Assembly (NCBI GenBank): GCA_031417835.1
Contig: JANOWJ010000166.1
Span: 4,217 to 68,216, forward strand
Direction: 5' to 3'
DNA length: 64,000 nt
From: JADJLQ01 sp031417835
GTDB taxonomy: Bacteria > Bacteroidota > Bacteroidia > Chitinophagales > Saprospiraceae
Shown piece after piece: positions 1 to 7,668 of the stretch. The notes beneath the pieces were generated by a model. It was not told the DNA's origin. It made no database searches and worked only from the letters and a program-made list of their open reading frames with translations. The translations under genes were made by a program, and so were the position numbers. Numbering within the stretch: position 1 is the stretch's first letter; each line of letters begins with the position of its first letter.

Positions 1-1828
1 ATTTATCTCCTCCTTCTACTTTAATACCGTGCTCCATCAAATGACCAATTACTTTATCTACCGTATCGGTATTGAACAACCATTTGTTTAATGCGGCTGC
101 ATCTATCTCATCTGGAAATTGACCTGTTATCGGATCAGTAAATTGCTCTTCGTATTTAAGTTTCTCCGCATCACTGAGCTCGGCATATTTTATACCACTG
201 CGCTGAAACTTAATAGGAACAGAAATAGCTTTTGGTGGGACCAACCAATTATCATTTACAGCCTGTTCTAGTTCATATGCAAACGTTGGATTGTTAGGTT
301 CCATTCCAAACAAAGCATACGTATCCCTATCGGCTTCCGATTTTGGAGTCGCAGTCAAACCAAGGCGGAAACCATCGAAGTATTTAAAAACATGTTTGTA
401 CCTATTGTATACACTGCGATGTATTTCATCAAAGACGATTAAATCGAAATGTCCTATACCGTAATGTCGATTATTTCCATCGCTTTCACCATCTATCAAG
501 TTGATGATGGTCTGGTAGGTTGAAAAAACAATACGACTGCTTTCGTCTTCTCTTTCTTTCGTTAAATCTACAGCTGGTAAGTTGGGTAAATAATCGTTCA
601 AGTTAATTTTTGCCTGGTGGATCAAGGCATTTCTGTCGGCTAAAAATAAGACCCGTTTGACCCAGTTGGCTTTGCTCAATAAATCGATAATGGATGCCGC
701 AACCCTGGTTTTACCGGTGCCCGTAGCCATGATGAGTAAAGCCTCACGGTGTTTTTTATCCAATGCTTCGGTCACGCAGCGTATGGCCTCGTACTGATAT
801 GGTCGGTCAGTAATGTCGTTGTTGATGGTTTGTTTGGCCAAAGTCTTTTGCGAACTGCGTCTTTGTATTAGCATCTGCAATTCATCTTTGGTATAAAAAC
901 CAAATACTTCACGGGGTGCATAGTTTACATCATCCCAGAGCCAGGTGCGGAAACCATTGGAATAGAAGATAACAGGCCGTTGCCTGAATTCTTTTTCTAA
1001 ACAATCTGCATAGAGTTTTGCCTGATGTTGTCCTACCCGAGGGTCTCTTTTGGTGCGTTTGGCTTCTACCACTGCGACGGGTTTGCCATCATCGCACCAT
1101 AGTACATAGTCTATATAACCGTTTCCATTTGCATCACCATGGCCTTGAGGCATTCCTTTAACTGGATATTCGGGTACATTGGCCCCATAAGGGTCCCAGC
1201 CTGCTTCCCGCAATAGAGTATCGATGTATATTTTGCGGGTAAGGTCTTCGTTGGGATCAATGGGCGGCGGAACAAAGGCAATGTTCTGTTCTTTGATGGC
1301 TTTGATGCCGGCCAGTTCGGCTTCTAATTTTTGAAGTTTAGTTTGTGCTTCGTGATAGTTGCGCTCTAATACTTGAAGGTCATATTTGTATAGGTCTTTT
1401 GCCTTGCCTTTTAAAATCAGGCTTTCATCAAACCTAGCCACGCTTATTTTTTCTTGACTATACACCTGCACTACCCAGCCTATAAACCCATGTAATAATT
1501 GCAGGGCATACAAGACTTCCTGAGGTTTTATTTTAGCAGAGGTATGCACGGCAGTATTGCCGAGTTTGCGGATGAGGTTTATTTGATTGAACTGATTGGG
1601 TGCGATAATGTTTTTAAACCCTTGCTCGTGCATTATAGAACTGAGGGTAGTATCATAAGGCAAAACCAGATCGGCATCGTGCTCGTACATCCAACGCACC
1701 CATTCTTCCAGGCTTTTACGACACAGCATGGCAGCATACAAAGGCGCACCATATACGTTCTGCTCCGCTTCTTGGGGTGCCTGGGCTAAGTTAGCCCACT
1801 GGTCGGGTATGAAAGAGAAGTTATTCAT
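1..1828 (-). CDS. hsdR: Type I restriction enzyme R subunit (HsdR), C-terminus beyond window
   Basis: This is the motor and nuclease subunit of a type I restriction-modification complex, which translocates DNA with ATP and cuts unmethylated DNA. The frame is open for 609 codons from ATG 1828 to the window edge, so the C-terminal part is missing here. An N-terminal helical region of the DUF4145 kind (about residues 25-110) is followed by an HsdR_N nuclease domain with a PD-(D/E)xK pattern (GYID, then VVEAKR). The helicase domain shows Walker A MATGTGKTR at residue 367, the DEAH-box-like FDEIH, and motif III GLTATP. Its ATG overlaps the hsdS stop in an ATGA junction, which implies translational coupling. 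The visible part has no frameshift. Family assignment is secure; recognition specificity cannot be read from it. Confidence 0.95.
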   Translation of the reverse strand, partial: MNNFSFIPDQWANLAQAPQEAEQNVYGAPLYAAMLCRKSLEEWVRWMYEHDADLVLPYDTTLSSIMHEQGFKNIIAPNQFNQINLIRKLGNTAVHTSAKIKPQEVLYALQLLHGFIGWVVQVYSQEKISVARFDESLILKGKAKDLYKYDLQVLERNYHEAQTKLQKLEAELAGIKAIKEQNIAFVPPPIDPNEDLTRKIYIDTLLREAGWDPYGANVPEYPVKGMPQGHGDANGNGYIDYVLWCDDGKPVAVVEAKRTKRDPRVGQHQAKLYADCLEKEFRQRPVIFYSNGFRTWLWDDVNYAPREVFGFYTKDELQMLIQRRSSQKTLAKQTINNDITDRPYQYEAIRCVTEALDKKHREALLIMATGTGKTRVAASIIDLLSKANWVKRVLFLADRNALIHQAKINLNDYLPNLPAVDLTKEREDESSRIVFSTYQTIINLIDGESDGNNRHYGIGHFDLIVFDEIHRSVYNRYKHVFKYFDGFRLGLTATPKSEADRDTYALFGMEPNNPTFAYELEQAVNDNWLVPPKAISVPIKFQRSGIKYAELSDAEKLKYEEQFTDPITGQFPDEIDAAALNKWLFNTDTVDKVIGHLMEHGIKVEGGDK

Positions 1829-3003
1829 TCTGCTACCAGTTCGCCTTTGAAGGCTTTTTGGATGAGAGAGTTGAATAGTGCTGACGAAGAAATAATTTGA
1901 TCTTCAGTTTTTGAGATAACTTTTTTGAGTTGTTTAATCTTCCATTCAAATTGATTTTGCAAAAATATTGGAGGTATCATAATGTTTATTTCTTGTAATT
2001 CTTGTGCGTTTATATTTGCCATTCCAATAATACTTTTGCACATTCCAATTAGTGTTTCTTTGCCATGTTTGGAATTTAAATAATATGAAATATAATACGG
2101 ATTGCCATTTTCATTTGTTCTTATTCTAATCAAATAACCGGCAATTGCCATTTCTTTATTTAAATTAAATACAGCAGTTTTACCAACTAACTCTTTACTA
2201 TTTGTACGATTGAATACTAGATCGCCATCTTTTACAATGTATTTTTCATATTCAGTAGCTTCTAAATTAATATATTTTAGACTTGCAAAATCCCAATCTC
2301 CAGAATAGGTTATATTATTCATCCTCAAATAAGGAATTAAACCACGATCTTCGGCAGGTTTGCTTGTGCCATACTTTACTTCTCTTGCTAAGTCTCTTAT
2401 TGTCCCAACCTCCCATCCTTTCTCATTCTTCACCGGATCTCCAAACATATCAATAAAAATAGCTTGCGCCAGTTCATCGTATTTTTTAAGCAGGGCTTGG
2501 TCTTTACGTTTTAAGGCATCAGCGACATCCAATATTTCGGCGATGCGCTTTTGAATAGGTAAAGGCGGTAGAGGTATTTCTAAATTCTTTACATATCCTT
2601 GACTGATATGTTTTTGCGCTCCACCATAAGCATCTGCCAGAACTTTGTTCCTAATTGATTTTAAATAATAGTAAATGAATTTCGGATGATGGTTTTTAGA
2701 TGGTAAAATACCAGTTACTGATTGATTAGCACAAGCTTCGAATGTCAAATAGCCTACAACACCTGTAGTTGCGCCTGTAAGTGCAATAAGCACCGTGTCT
2801 TTAGGCATTAATCTAGCCGAACTATTTTCTAATCCTTTAGAAGTGATGTAGTTTTCACAATTGGTAATTACATCTTGATTTAACTCACCTGAATTAAGCC
2901 AAGGTATATTGCCATTTTCCCAATATTCTTTTAATGTTGTTGATGGAGTACCACCAGTCGTTACTTCTGCAAAATCCTGAATTTTTATACTTTCCCAACT
3001 CAT
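1825..3003 (-). CDS. hsdS: Type I restriction enzyme specificity subunit (HsdS)
   Basis: This is the DNA-recognition subunit shared by the methylase and restriction complexes. At 392 aa it has the usual two-TRD layout: target recognition domain 1 at about residues 1-150, a conserved helical spacer (PLPPLPIQKRIAEIL, then a coiled coil to about residue 190), target recognition domain 2, and a distal helix (IPPIFLQNQFEWKIKQLKK). The two TRDs differ, so a bipartite asymmetric target is expected, but the sequence does not give it. The start ATG overlaps the stop of the small ORF at 3000-3122, and the stop overlaps the hsdR start, both as ATGA. No recombinase gene or second partial hsdS is nearby, so there is no sign of phase variation by inversion within the window. 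Confidence 0.93.
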   Translation of the reverse strand: MSWESIKIQDFAEVTTGGTPSTTLKEYWENGNIPWLNSGELNQDVITNCENYITSKGLENSSARLMPKDTVLIALTGATTGVVGYLTFEACANQSVTGILPSKNHHPKFIYYYLKSIRNKVLADAYGGAQKHISQGYVKNLEIPLPPLPIQKRIAEILDVADALKRKDQALLKKYDELAQAIFIDMFGDPVKNEKGWEVGTIRDLAREVKYGTSKPAEDRGLIPYLRMNNITYSGDWDFASLKYINLEATEYEKYIVKDGDLVFNRTNSKELVGKTAVFNLNKEMAIAGYLIRIRTNENGNPYYISYYLNSKHGKETLIGMCKSIIGMANINAQELQEINIMIPPIFLQNQFEWKIKQLKKVISKTEDQIISSSALFNSLIQKAFKGELVAE

Positions 3004-3122
3004 GCCAGTAATTCTTTTAGATATTTCAATAAATATGCAAGTTCTTTGTCCATGAAAGCTGCTTTTCGTTTATCGCTCCCGATTTCTATCTGGATCACTT
3101 TTCGTTTATTTAACTTATCCAT
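3000..3122 (-). CDS. 40-aa ORF ending in a diverged copy of the HsdM C-terminus
   Basis: This short ORF starts at ATG 3122, three bases after the stop of the DUF1016 fragment, and its TGA overlaps the hsdS ATG. Its last residues, DKELAYLLKYLKELLA, closely match the end of HsdM, DKERADLLKQLKEMLA. Aligning the DNA by eye without gaps, 3000-3053 against 3569-3622, gives 41 of 54 identical bases, including an 11-base identical run (3024-3034 and 3593-3603). The first 22 residues, rich in Lys and Arg, do not match HsdM. It is best read as the leftover 3' end of a second hsdM allele, kept next to hsdS and possibly still useful for coupling hsdS translation. Whether it makes a stable peptide is unknown. 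Confidence 0.6.
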   Translation of the reverse strand: MDKLNKRKVIQIEIGSDKRKAAFMDKELAYLLKYLKELLA

Positions 3123-3125
3123 TTT

Positions 3126-3572
3126 TTAATTTCGTTTTGAATAAAAGCTTGGAGCATATTTTAATTGAAAATCAGCTATTTGAAATTCGGAGGTCAGTGA
3201 CCCCCAAATTGGAAGCACTCTGTCATATCCCTCTTCAGATTCTTGGGTCGCTGCCCCAAGAATGTGGATTGGGATTAAATTTTTGAATTTTTGGTTCATC
3301 GACCCAAGGATTTGCGGATAAGAATGATAGAACTGCCTGCACCTTGACAGTTCAGCAGACACTAATCCTTTAATATTCAATTGGAGAGCCAATCTGTTGA
3401 TTAGTCCTACGCCATAAACTGCACGATCTTCGCCTTTTTGCTCAAACTCGACAATATAAAAACCAATCAGCCAATTTCTTAAAGTCAATGAAACATTTAT
3501 TGTCTTAGAAGCCTGCTGTTGAAAGTGGCTATGAGTTTGATTGATAGCATCGATTAAGGTTTCGAATTTCAT
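3126..3572 (-). CDS. DUF1016 (YhcG-type) N-terminal domain protein, lacks nuclease domain
   Basis: The 148-residue product matches the N-terminal helical domain of DUF1016/YhcG proteins: an N-terminal helix (about 1-25), then NWLIGFYIVEFEQKGEDRAVYG and the LSRCRQFYHSYPQI stretch. Full members are usually well above 300 aa and carry a C-terminal PDDEXK nuclease domain, which is absent here. The sequence diverges after about residue 95 and stops at 148. Such genes are commonly found inserted in type I R-M operons between hsdM and hsdS, as here. The start overlaps the hsdM stop (ATGA). It may be a functional stand-alone domain, possibly DNA-binding, or a decayed remnant; I cannot tell which. Confidence 0.75.
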   Translation of the reverse strand: MKFETLIDAINQTHSHFQQQASKTINVSLTLRNWLIGFYIVEFEQKGEDRAVYGVGLINRLALQLNIKGLVSAELSRCRQFYHSYPQILGSMNQKFKNLIPIHILGAATQESEEGYDRVLPIWGSLTSEFQIADFQLKYAPSFYSKRN

Positions 3573-4483
3573 GCCAACATCTCTTTCAATTGTTTCAATA
3601 AATCGGCACGTTCTTTATCCAGGGCTTCAATTTGACTAATAATTACCATTGGTTGCTCATAAGTTTTTTCTTCATACACCACTTCTTTGTAACGGTTTAT
3701 ACTTAGGTCGTATTTATTGGCCTGGATTTCTTTTACAGGCACCATAAAACTTTTGTCGGTGCGACTTCTTTTGCTTTCAGCTTGCAGGTGGTGGTAGCGG
3801 TTTACAATGTCCGGCAGGTCGTTGGCTTCAATGGGTTGGCGTTTGTCGTCCAAACTCAAACCATCGGCTTGCATATCGTAAAACCAGACTTGATCTGTAC
3901 CCCCGCTGTTGGTTTTAGTAAATATCAATACGGCAGTGCTTACTCCGGCATAGGGCTTAAATACCCCACTCGGCATAGAGATCACGGCTTGCAGTTTTTG
4001 GCGGTCTATAAGTTCTTTACGTATTTGTTGATGTGCATTGCTACTGCCAAATAATACGCCATCAGGCACTATCACAGCAGCTCTACCACCCAGTTTTAAG
4101 CCTTTTAAAATCAAAGCCAAAAACAACAATTCTGTTTTTTTGCTGTCTACTACACTCAGTATTTTTCCATCTACCGCTTCTCTGTCCAGGCTGCCTTTAA
4201 AGGGAGGATTTGCCAATACCAACGTGGCTTTTTCGGTGAAGCTGCTGTTGGCTTCACTCAAAGCATCCACATCGATCAATTGTGGATTTTCAATACCGTG
4301 CAGCATCAGATTCATGCCACCAATGCGTATCATGGTAGGGTCAAACTCCATGCCCATAAACATCTTTTCTTGGAAATGTTTTTTTACACTGTTAGAGTAT
4401 AATTCCTTTTCGAAATGCTCCCGTATATATTCGCCAGAAGCTGTCAAGAAGCCTGCAGTCCCACAAGCTGGGTCGCATATCAC
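3569..4483 (-). CDS. hsdM: HsdM C-terminal part (N6-adenine methylase domain), split by frameshift
   Basis: This is the catalytic part of the type I DNA methyltransferase, which transfers methyl groups from S-adenosylmethionine to adenine N6. The SAM-binding motif ICDPACGTAGFL stands at its very start and the catalytic NPPF motif follows (VLANPPFKG). The end is helical (DKERADLLKQLKEMLA). The only start available in this frame is a GTG at 4483, immediately before the SAM motif, so the ORF cannot be a natural complete protein. It is the downstream half of a gene broken by one base near 4484-4490; removing one A there would join VVQPTLVG to VICDPACG. The stop overlaps the start of the DUF1016 gene. 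Confidence 0.9.
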   Translation of the reverse strand: MICDPACGTAGFLTASGEYIREHFEKELYSNSVKKHFQEKMFMGMEFDPTMIRIGGMNLMLHGIENPQLIDVDALSEANSSFTEKATLVLANPPFKGSLDREAVDGKILSVVDSKKTELLFLALILKGLKLGGRAAVIVPDGVLFGSSNAHQQIRKELIDRQKLQAVISMPSGVFKPYAGVSTAVLIFTKTNSGGTDQVWFYDMQADGLSLDDKRQPIEANDLPDIVNRYHHLQAESKRSRTDKSFMVPVKEIQANKYDLSINRYKEVVYEEKTYEQPMVIISQIEALDKERADLLKQLKEMLA

Positions 4484-5033
4484 ATCCTACCAACGTGGGT
4501 TGGACCACATCGACCATCATGCGAATGATATGGCGAGGTGTACGAAACTGTCCGTTTTGCCCTGCGCTGGCTATTTTACTCAATAGATATTCATACACAT
4601 CGCCTTTGGTATCCCGATCGCTCATGTCGATGTTCGAAATCATTTCCACCACCTGGGCCAATAACCTTGGGGTAGGAATCATAAAGGTGGCACCTTTCAT
4701 AAATTTGCTAAACGCAGCACTTCGGTTCCCCACATTTCGAAGGAAATCAAACACCCCCTGGTCTTTGGTAAACATGCGGTGCATGACTTCTGGGTCCATG
4801 TTTTTAAAATAGCTCCAACGCAGTTCGTTTTCTTCAATTTTATATAGGGGGTCTTCAATGGGCTTTTTCAGCAAATTGGCCTTCGATTCTTTTTGCGTCT
4901 GTAATTCGTCCAGACGGCGGATAAAAAGCAAATATGTCATTTGTTCTATGACGGTTATGGGATTGGATAAGCCGCCAGTCCAAAAGGCTTCCCACACTTT
5001 ATCTATTTGTGATTTGAGTTCTCCTGTGATCAT
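4392..5033 (-). CDS. hsdM: HsdM N-terminal part (HsdM_N domain), split by frameshift
   Basis: This carries the HsdM_N helical domain (ITGELKSQIDKVWEAFWTGG through about residue 130) and the start of the methylase fold (YEYLLSKIASAGQNGQFRTP, then RHIIRMMVDVVQPTLVG). After residue 180 the frame reads out of register for about 30 codons and stops at 4392, while the correct continuation lies in the frame of 3569-4483. The two together give a normal HsdM of about 485 aa. It is the first gene of the R-M operon, and the promoter should lie in 5034-5100. The site is not a homopolymer run, so slippage-type phase variation is not suggested. Either a real inactivating indel or a sequencing error would explain it. 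Confidence 0.88.
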   Translation of the reverse strand: MITGELKSQIDKVWEAFWTGGLSNPITVIEQMTYLLFIRRLDELQTQKESKANLLKKPIEDPLYKIEENELRWSYFKNMDPEVMHRMFTKDQGVFDFLRNVGNRSAAFSKFMKGATFMIPTPRLLAQVVEMISNIDMSDRDTKGDVYEYLLSKIASAGQNGQFRTPRHIIRMMVDVVQPTLVGCDMRPSLWDCRLLDSFWRIYTGAFRKGIIL

Positions 5034-5565
5034 GTATTATTTATTTTTCCAATTTATAGTTTCCAAAATATGTAAATTTTGCCTTCAAATTCTTTAGTAT
5101 GTAAGATATGACAGTTTGTTGTTGTTCATAAACAACCTCTTAACCGGCATTTACTTTCTTTGTGCTGCATTTAGATATATGCATAATAATATACAGCAAT
5201 GAATGCCAAAATACATAATTATATACTTTTAATTACATATAGATCATTATTATATACTAAATTCGTAATCGACGAGGCTTGGTATTGGGCCTCTAATTAG
5301 CATGCAAATATTAATATTTGAATTCGCCCTTCAGATGGACATCTGAGGAGTCGACAAATATTTATAAGTTAATGATATGTTAATTTTAAATTATGAAAGT
5401 TACCTATTGCACCTCGATTACATTAAGACGAAACACAGATGATATGTTGAATAATTGTGTCACAAAAATTATTATAAGAAAATCTAATCGGACTAATTAT
5501 TAAAAATGGAGCAATAAAACAATTAAAAGGGTATTCCTTATTTAGTTTAACTAAAATAAAAAGTT
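5034..5565. other. Intergenic, AT-rich, 532 bp between divergent hsdM and a secreted protein gene
   Basis: No convincing ORF lies here. It must hold the divergent promoters for the R-M operon (leftwards) and the gene at 5566 (rightwards), but I found no perfect Bacteroidota -33/-7 pair. The central part contains the nested inverted repeat listed separately at 5305-5362. Confidence 0.6.
5305..5362. repeat. Palindrome plus nested inverted repeat
   Basis: A perfect 16-base palindrome, CAAATATTAATATTTG, spans 5305-5320. Its right half (AATATTTG, 5313-5320) also pairs with CAAATATT at 5355-5362, enclosing a second perfect inverted repeat TCAGATG-GA-CATCTGA (5331-5346). The 50-base unit could fold as a two-tier stem-loop or act as an operator between the divergent genes. 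Function is not known. Confidence 0.55.
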
Positions 5566-6894
5566 ATGAAATCAGCATACTGCCAAATTGTGATATTCAT
5601 TATTTTAAGCAACTCTGTTGTGGCATTCAACATAGACTCCTCTATAACAATTGTAAATATTCCAAAAAGCACTACAGCAAAAGTATCAAATATTGGTTCA
5701 TCAAATTTCTCAATTGAAATTAAAATATTGGGACCAAAAGATACTTCTAAAACGACAGATGTTTTATTACTAATAGCTATTGATGATGATGAAAAATTTT
5801 CTGGTTTAGAGATTTTTACAAAATCAATTTATATATCTAAATATGAATTCCAAAATAATTTAGCTTCTTCTGGGATTTCAAAAGAAGTCTATAAAACCAT
5901 AGTGGGCACTTTTAATCATGATACTGCATTTGTAACTAATGTCAATAAAATTTTACGTATACAAGTTTCGACATCTACCAAAAATGTACAAATTAATAAC
6001 CCATTATCGACTGTAAAATTTGTAAAGTCATCTTTCTCTCAAAATCATGATGGAGTGTCTCTAGCAATAGGAACAAATTTTGATATTGCAGATGGCTTAA
6101 AAGTGAATTCATTTTATGGAAGAATTAGTGTATTGGAAAAAGAGCTTTTTAAAATAAAAAATGAGCCTAAAGGTTTTGGTAAATTTATAAAGACTATTGG
6201 TCTATTTGGTGGAATCTACCAAAACAGGTATGTAACAATTAAAGGTCGGCCCGAATTTTCTCCGTATTATAAAGTAAATTCAATAGGTAACTTTGATTCT
6301 GTATCAGTCACAAGAGCCTATGCATCGAAATCCCAAACGATAAAGTCAAATAACTATGGGTTGTTACTATCTTTACCAATATATATAAGCACCTATTCAA
6401 AACCAAATCACAGTGTATACTTTTCTATAACTCCAATTGATTTTGAAATTATATTAAGAAATACATTAAATACTTTCACATTTAGTTATCAAGACTCTTC
6501 CCTTGTAAAAAAGCCGATTTCTTTTTTAAATGATAGTATTGCTGATAATAGCACTGAACAGCAATTTGTTGACAAATTTGTAGGTTTAGTTACCTTGTCA
6601 TATAACATGCATGGGAAAGATTACAATGTCTTTATTAAAGCATCTCCAATTAGTTTGTTTTGGACAAATTCAATTAATAATAACTTAGAAGAACGCTCTT
6701 CGAATTCAAATCATCGATCAAAAATAATTCCTGCTTACAGTTTTTACTTTGGAGTTACAGAAAGAAAATTTGGAATAAGAATCGGTGGAGAATTTAAAGG
6801 CTCATATGGAATTAGAAATCCATTTTTTAATCTTTTTATTACAAAATCATTTGATTTCGCAAGATTTGGTGACGCCTTTAAAGGCGGGGAATAG
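5566..6894 (+). CDS. Secreted protein of unknown function, possible outer-membrane beta-barrel
   Basis: I do not recognise this 442-aa protein. Residues 1-20 form a signal peptide (short polar start, hydrophobic core VIFIILSNSVVAF), so it should cross the inner membrane. The body is rich in Ser, Asn, Ile, Lys and Phe, with alternating hydrophobic patterns, and ends in strand-like stretches (about 365-430: FYFGVTERKFGIRIGGEF, NPFFNLFITKSF). Together these suggest a beta-barrel or beta-sandwich in the outer membrane. There is no lipobox and no T9SS sorting domain. It is clearly more AT-rich than the housekeeping genes to the right, as expected for an acquired gene beside the R-M locus. A stand-alone function is as likely as a link with the nuclease gene downstream. 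Confidence 0.6.
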   Translation: MKSAYCQIVIFIILSNSVVAFNIDSSITIVNIPKSTTAKVSNIGSSNFSIEIKILGPKDTSKTTDVLLLIAIDDDEKFSGLEIFTKSIYISKYEFQNNLASSGISKEVYKTIVGTFNHDTAFVTNVNKILRIQVSTSTKNVQINNPLSTVKFVKSSFSQNHDGVSLAIGTNFDIADGLKVNSFYGRISVLEKELFKIKNEPKGFGKFIKTIGLFGGIYQNRYVTIKGRPEFSPYYKVNSIGNFDSVSVTRAYASKSQTIKSNNYGLLLSLPIYISTYSKPNHSVYFSITPIDFEIILRNTLNTFTFSYQDSSLVKKPISFLNDSIADNSTEQQFVDKFVGLVTLSYNMHGKDYNVFIKASPISLFWTNSINNNLEERSSNSNHRSKIIPAYSFYFGVTERKFGIRIGGEFKGSYGIRNPFFNLFITKSFDFARFGDAFKGGE

Positions 6895-6933
6895 GAGAAA
6901 TAATTAAAATTTGTAATCAACTTAATCAATTAT

Positions 6934-7104
6934 ATGGACAACCCATTTTACATTCAACCTGAACTCCGTTATGGAGCTCCTGTTTGTGACGAAATACTTA
7001 CATGAAGATAATTTTCAATTGGATACTCTTGGTACTTTAGACAAGCCAAGTGGACTCTTGAGATTATCAATCGAAACGACTATATACTAAATGAATCAGA
7101 ACGA
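6934..7104 (+). pseudogene. Disrupted 5' part of the NUC1 endonuclease gene
   Basis: The likely original start is ATG 6934, followed by PFYIQPELRYGAPVCDEIL, which resembles the N-terminal region of DNA/RNA non-specific endonucleases. The frame is then broken by TGA at 7003 and TAA at 7009 and reopens as FSIGYSWYFRQAKWTLEII, the expected continuation, in the same frame as the gene at 7105. Two compensating single-base changes explain this: one extra A near 7000 and one T missing from the T-run at 7012-7015. Both could be mutations or sequencing errors. Confidence 0.6.
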
Positions 7105-7668
7105 ATGAACAACTTTCGAGCGGACATAAGAATTCCTAAGAGATTTCGAGCAGGATTAAATGCTTATAAAGGAAGTGGCTTCGACAGAGGTCATTTAGTA
7201 GCAAGTGCAAATAATGATATTCTAGAGATTCAAAACAGTGAGACTTTTCTTTTGTCAAATATGTCGCCACAACTTGCAAATTTTAATAGAGGTATGTGGA
7301 AGAAGTTGGAAGACTCTATAAGGGTGCTAAATGATAAAAAAGAAATTTTAGAGACTTACGTTCTATCTTGTCCTGTTTTCTATTTTCAAAAAACAATTGA
7401 AACAATTGGGGACCCTAACGATGAATTAGGCATTGACATACCTGTTCCTCATGCATTTGTAAAAAGTGTACTAGCTGAAGATATAAGGGGTAACTTATCG
7501 CTTTGGACATTTGCAATGGAGAACAAAGAATTAAGTGGCAAAATTGAAGATTATCTTGTAAATACATATGATATGGAACAACTTGTAGGAGGTCGGTTTT
7601 GGGATCGCATCAGTGGGAGTGACATGCACGAGCAAAAGAGGGACCCGATTAAAATTTGGGAATACTAG
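7105..7668 (+). CDS. DNA/RNA non-specific endonuclease (NUC1/Serratia-type, beta-beta-alpha-metal)
   Basis: The family cleaves DNA and RNA using one Mg ion and a general-base histidine. The DRGH motif is at residues 27-30 (His30), and NFNRGMWKKLE supplies metal Asn61 and Glu69, with the same spacing as His89/Asn119/Glu127 of the Serratia enzyme. The catalytic core is therefore intact in this 187-aa frame. The annotated start is the first ATG after the disruption described for 6934-7104; homologous sequence continues upstream, so the natural protein was probably about 245 aa. No signal peptide is visible in the reconstructed N-terminus, so it may act in the cytoplasm or be delivered some other way. 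The adjacent R-M genes suggest a defence or competition role, but this is only context. Confidence 0.82.
   Translation: MNNFRADIRIPKRFRAGLNAYKGSGFDRGHLVASANNDILEIQNSETFLLSNMSPQLANFNRGMWKKLEDSIRVLNDKKEILETYVLSCPVFYFQKTIETIGDPNDELGIDIPVPHAFVKSVLAEDIRGNLSLWTFAMENKELSGKIEDYLVNTYDMEQLVGGRFWDRISGSDMHEQKRDPIKIWEY

Noticed and set aside
4038..4586. 182-codon plus-strand ORF opposite hsdM
   Set aside because: It is antisense to a conserved methylase and has no domain or start context.
5320..5331. GAATTCGCCCTT, identical to a common TA-cloning vector junction
   Set aside because: It overlaps a native palindrome and is embedded in AT-rich sequence continuous with the surroundings. No further vector sequence follows, so chance is likely; a vector screen would settle it.
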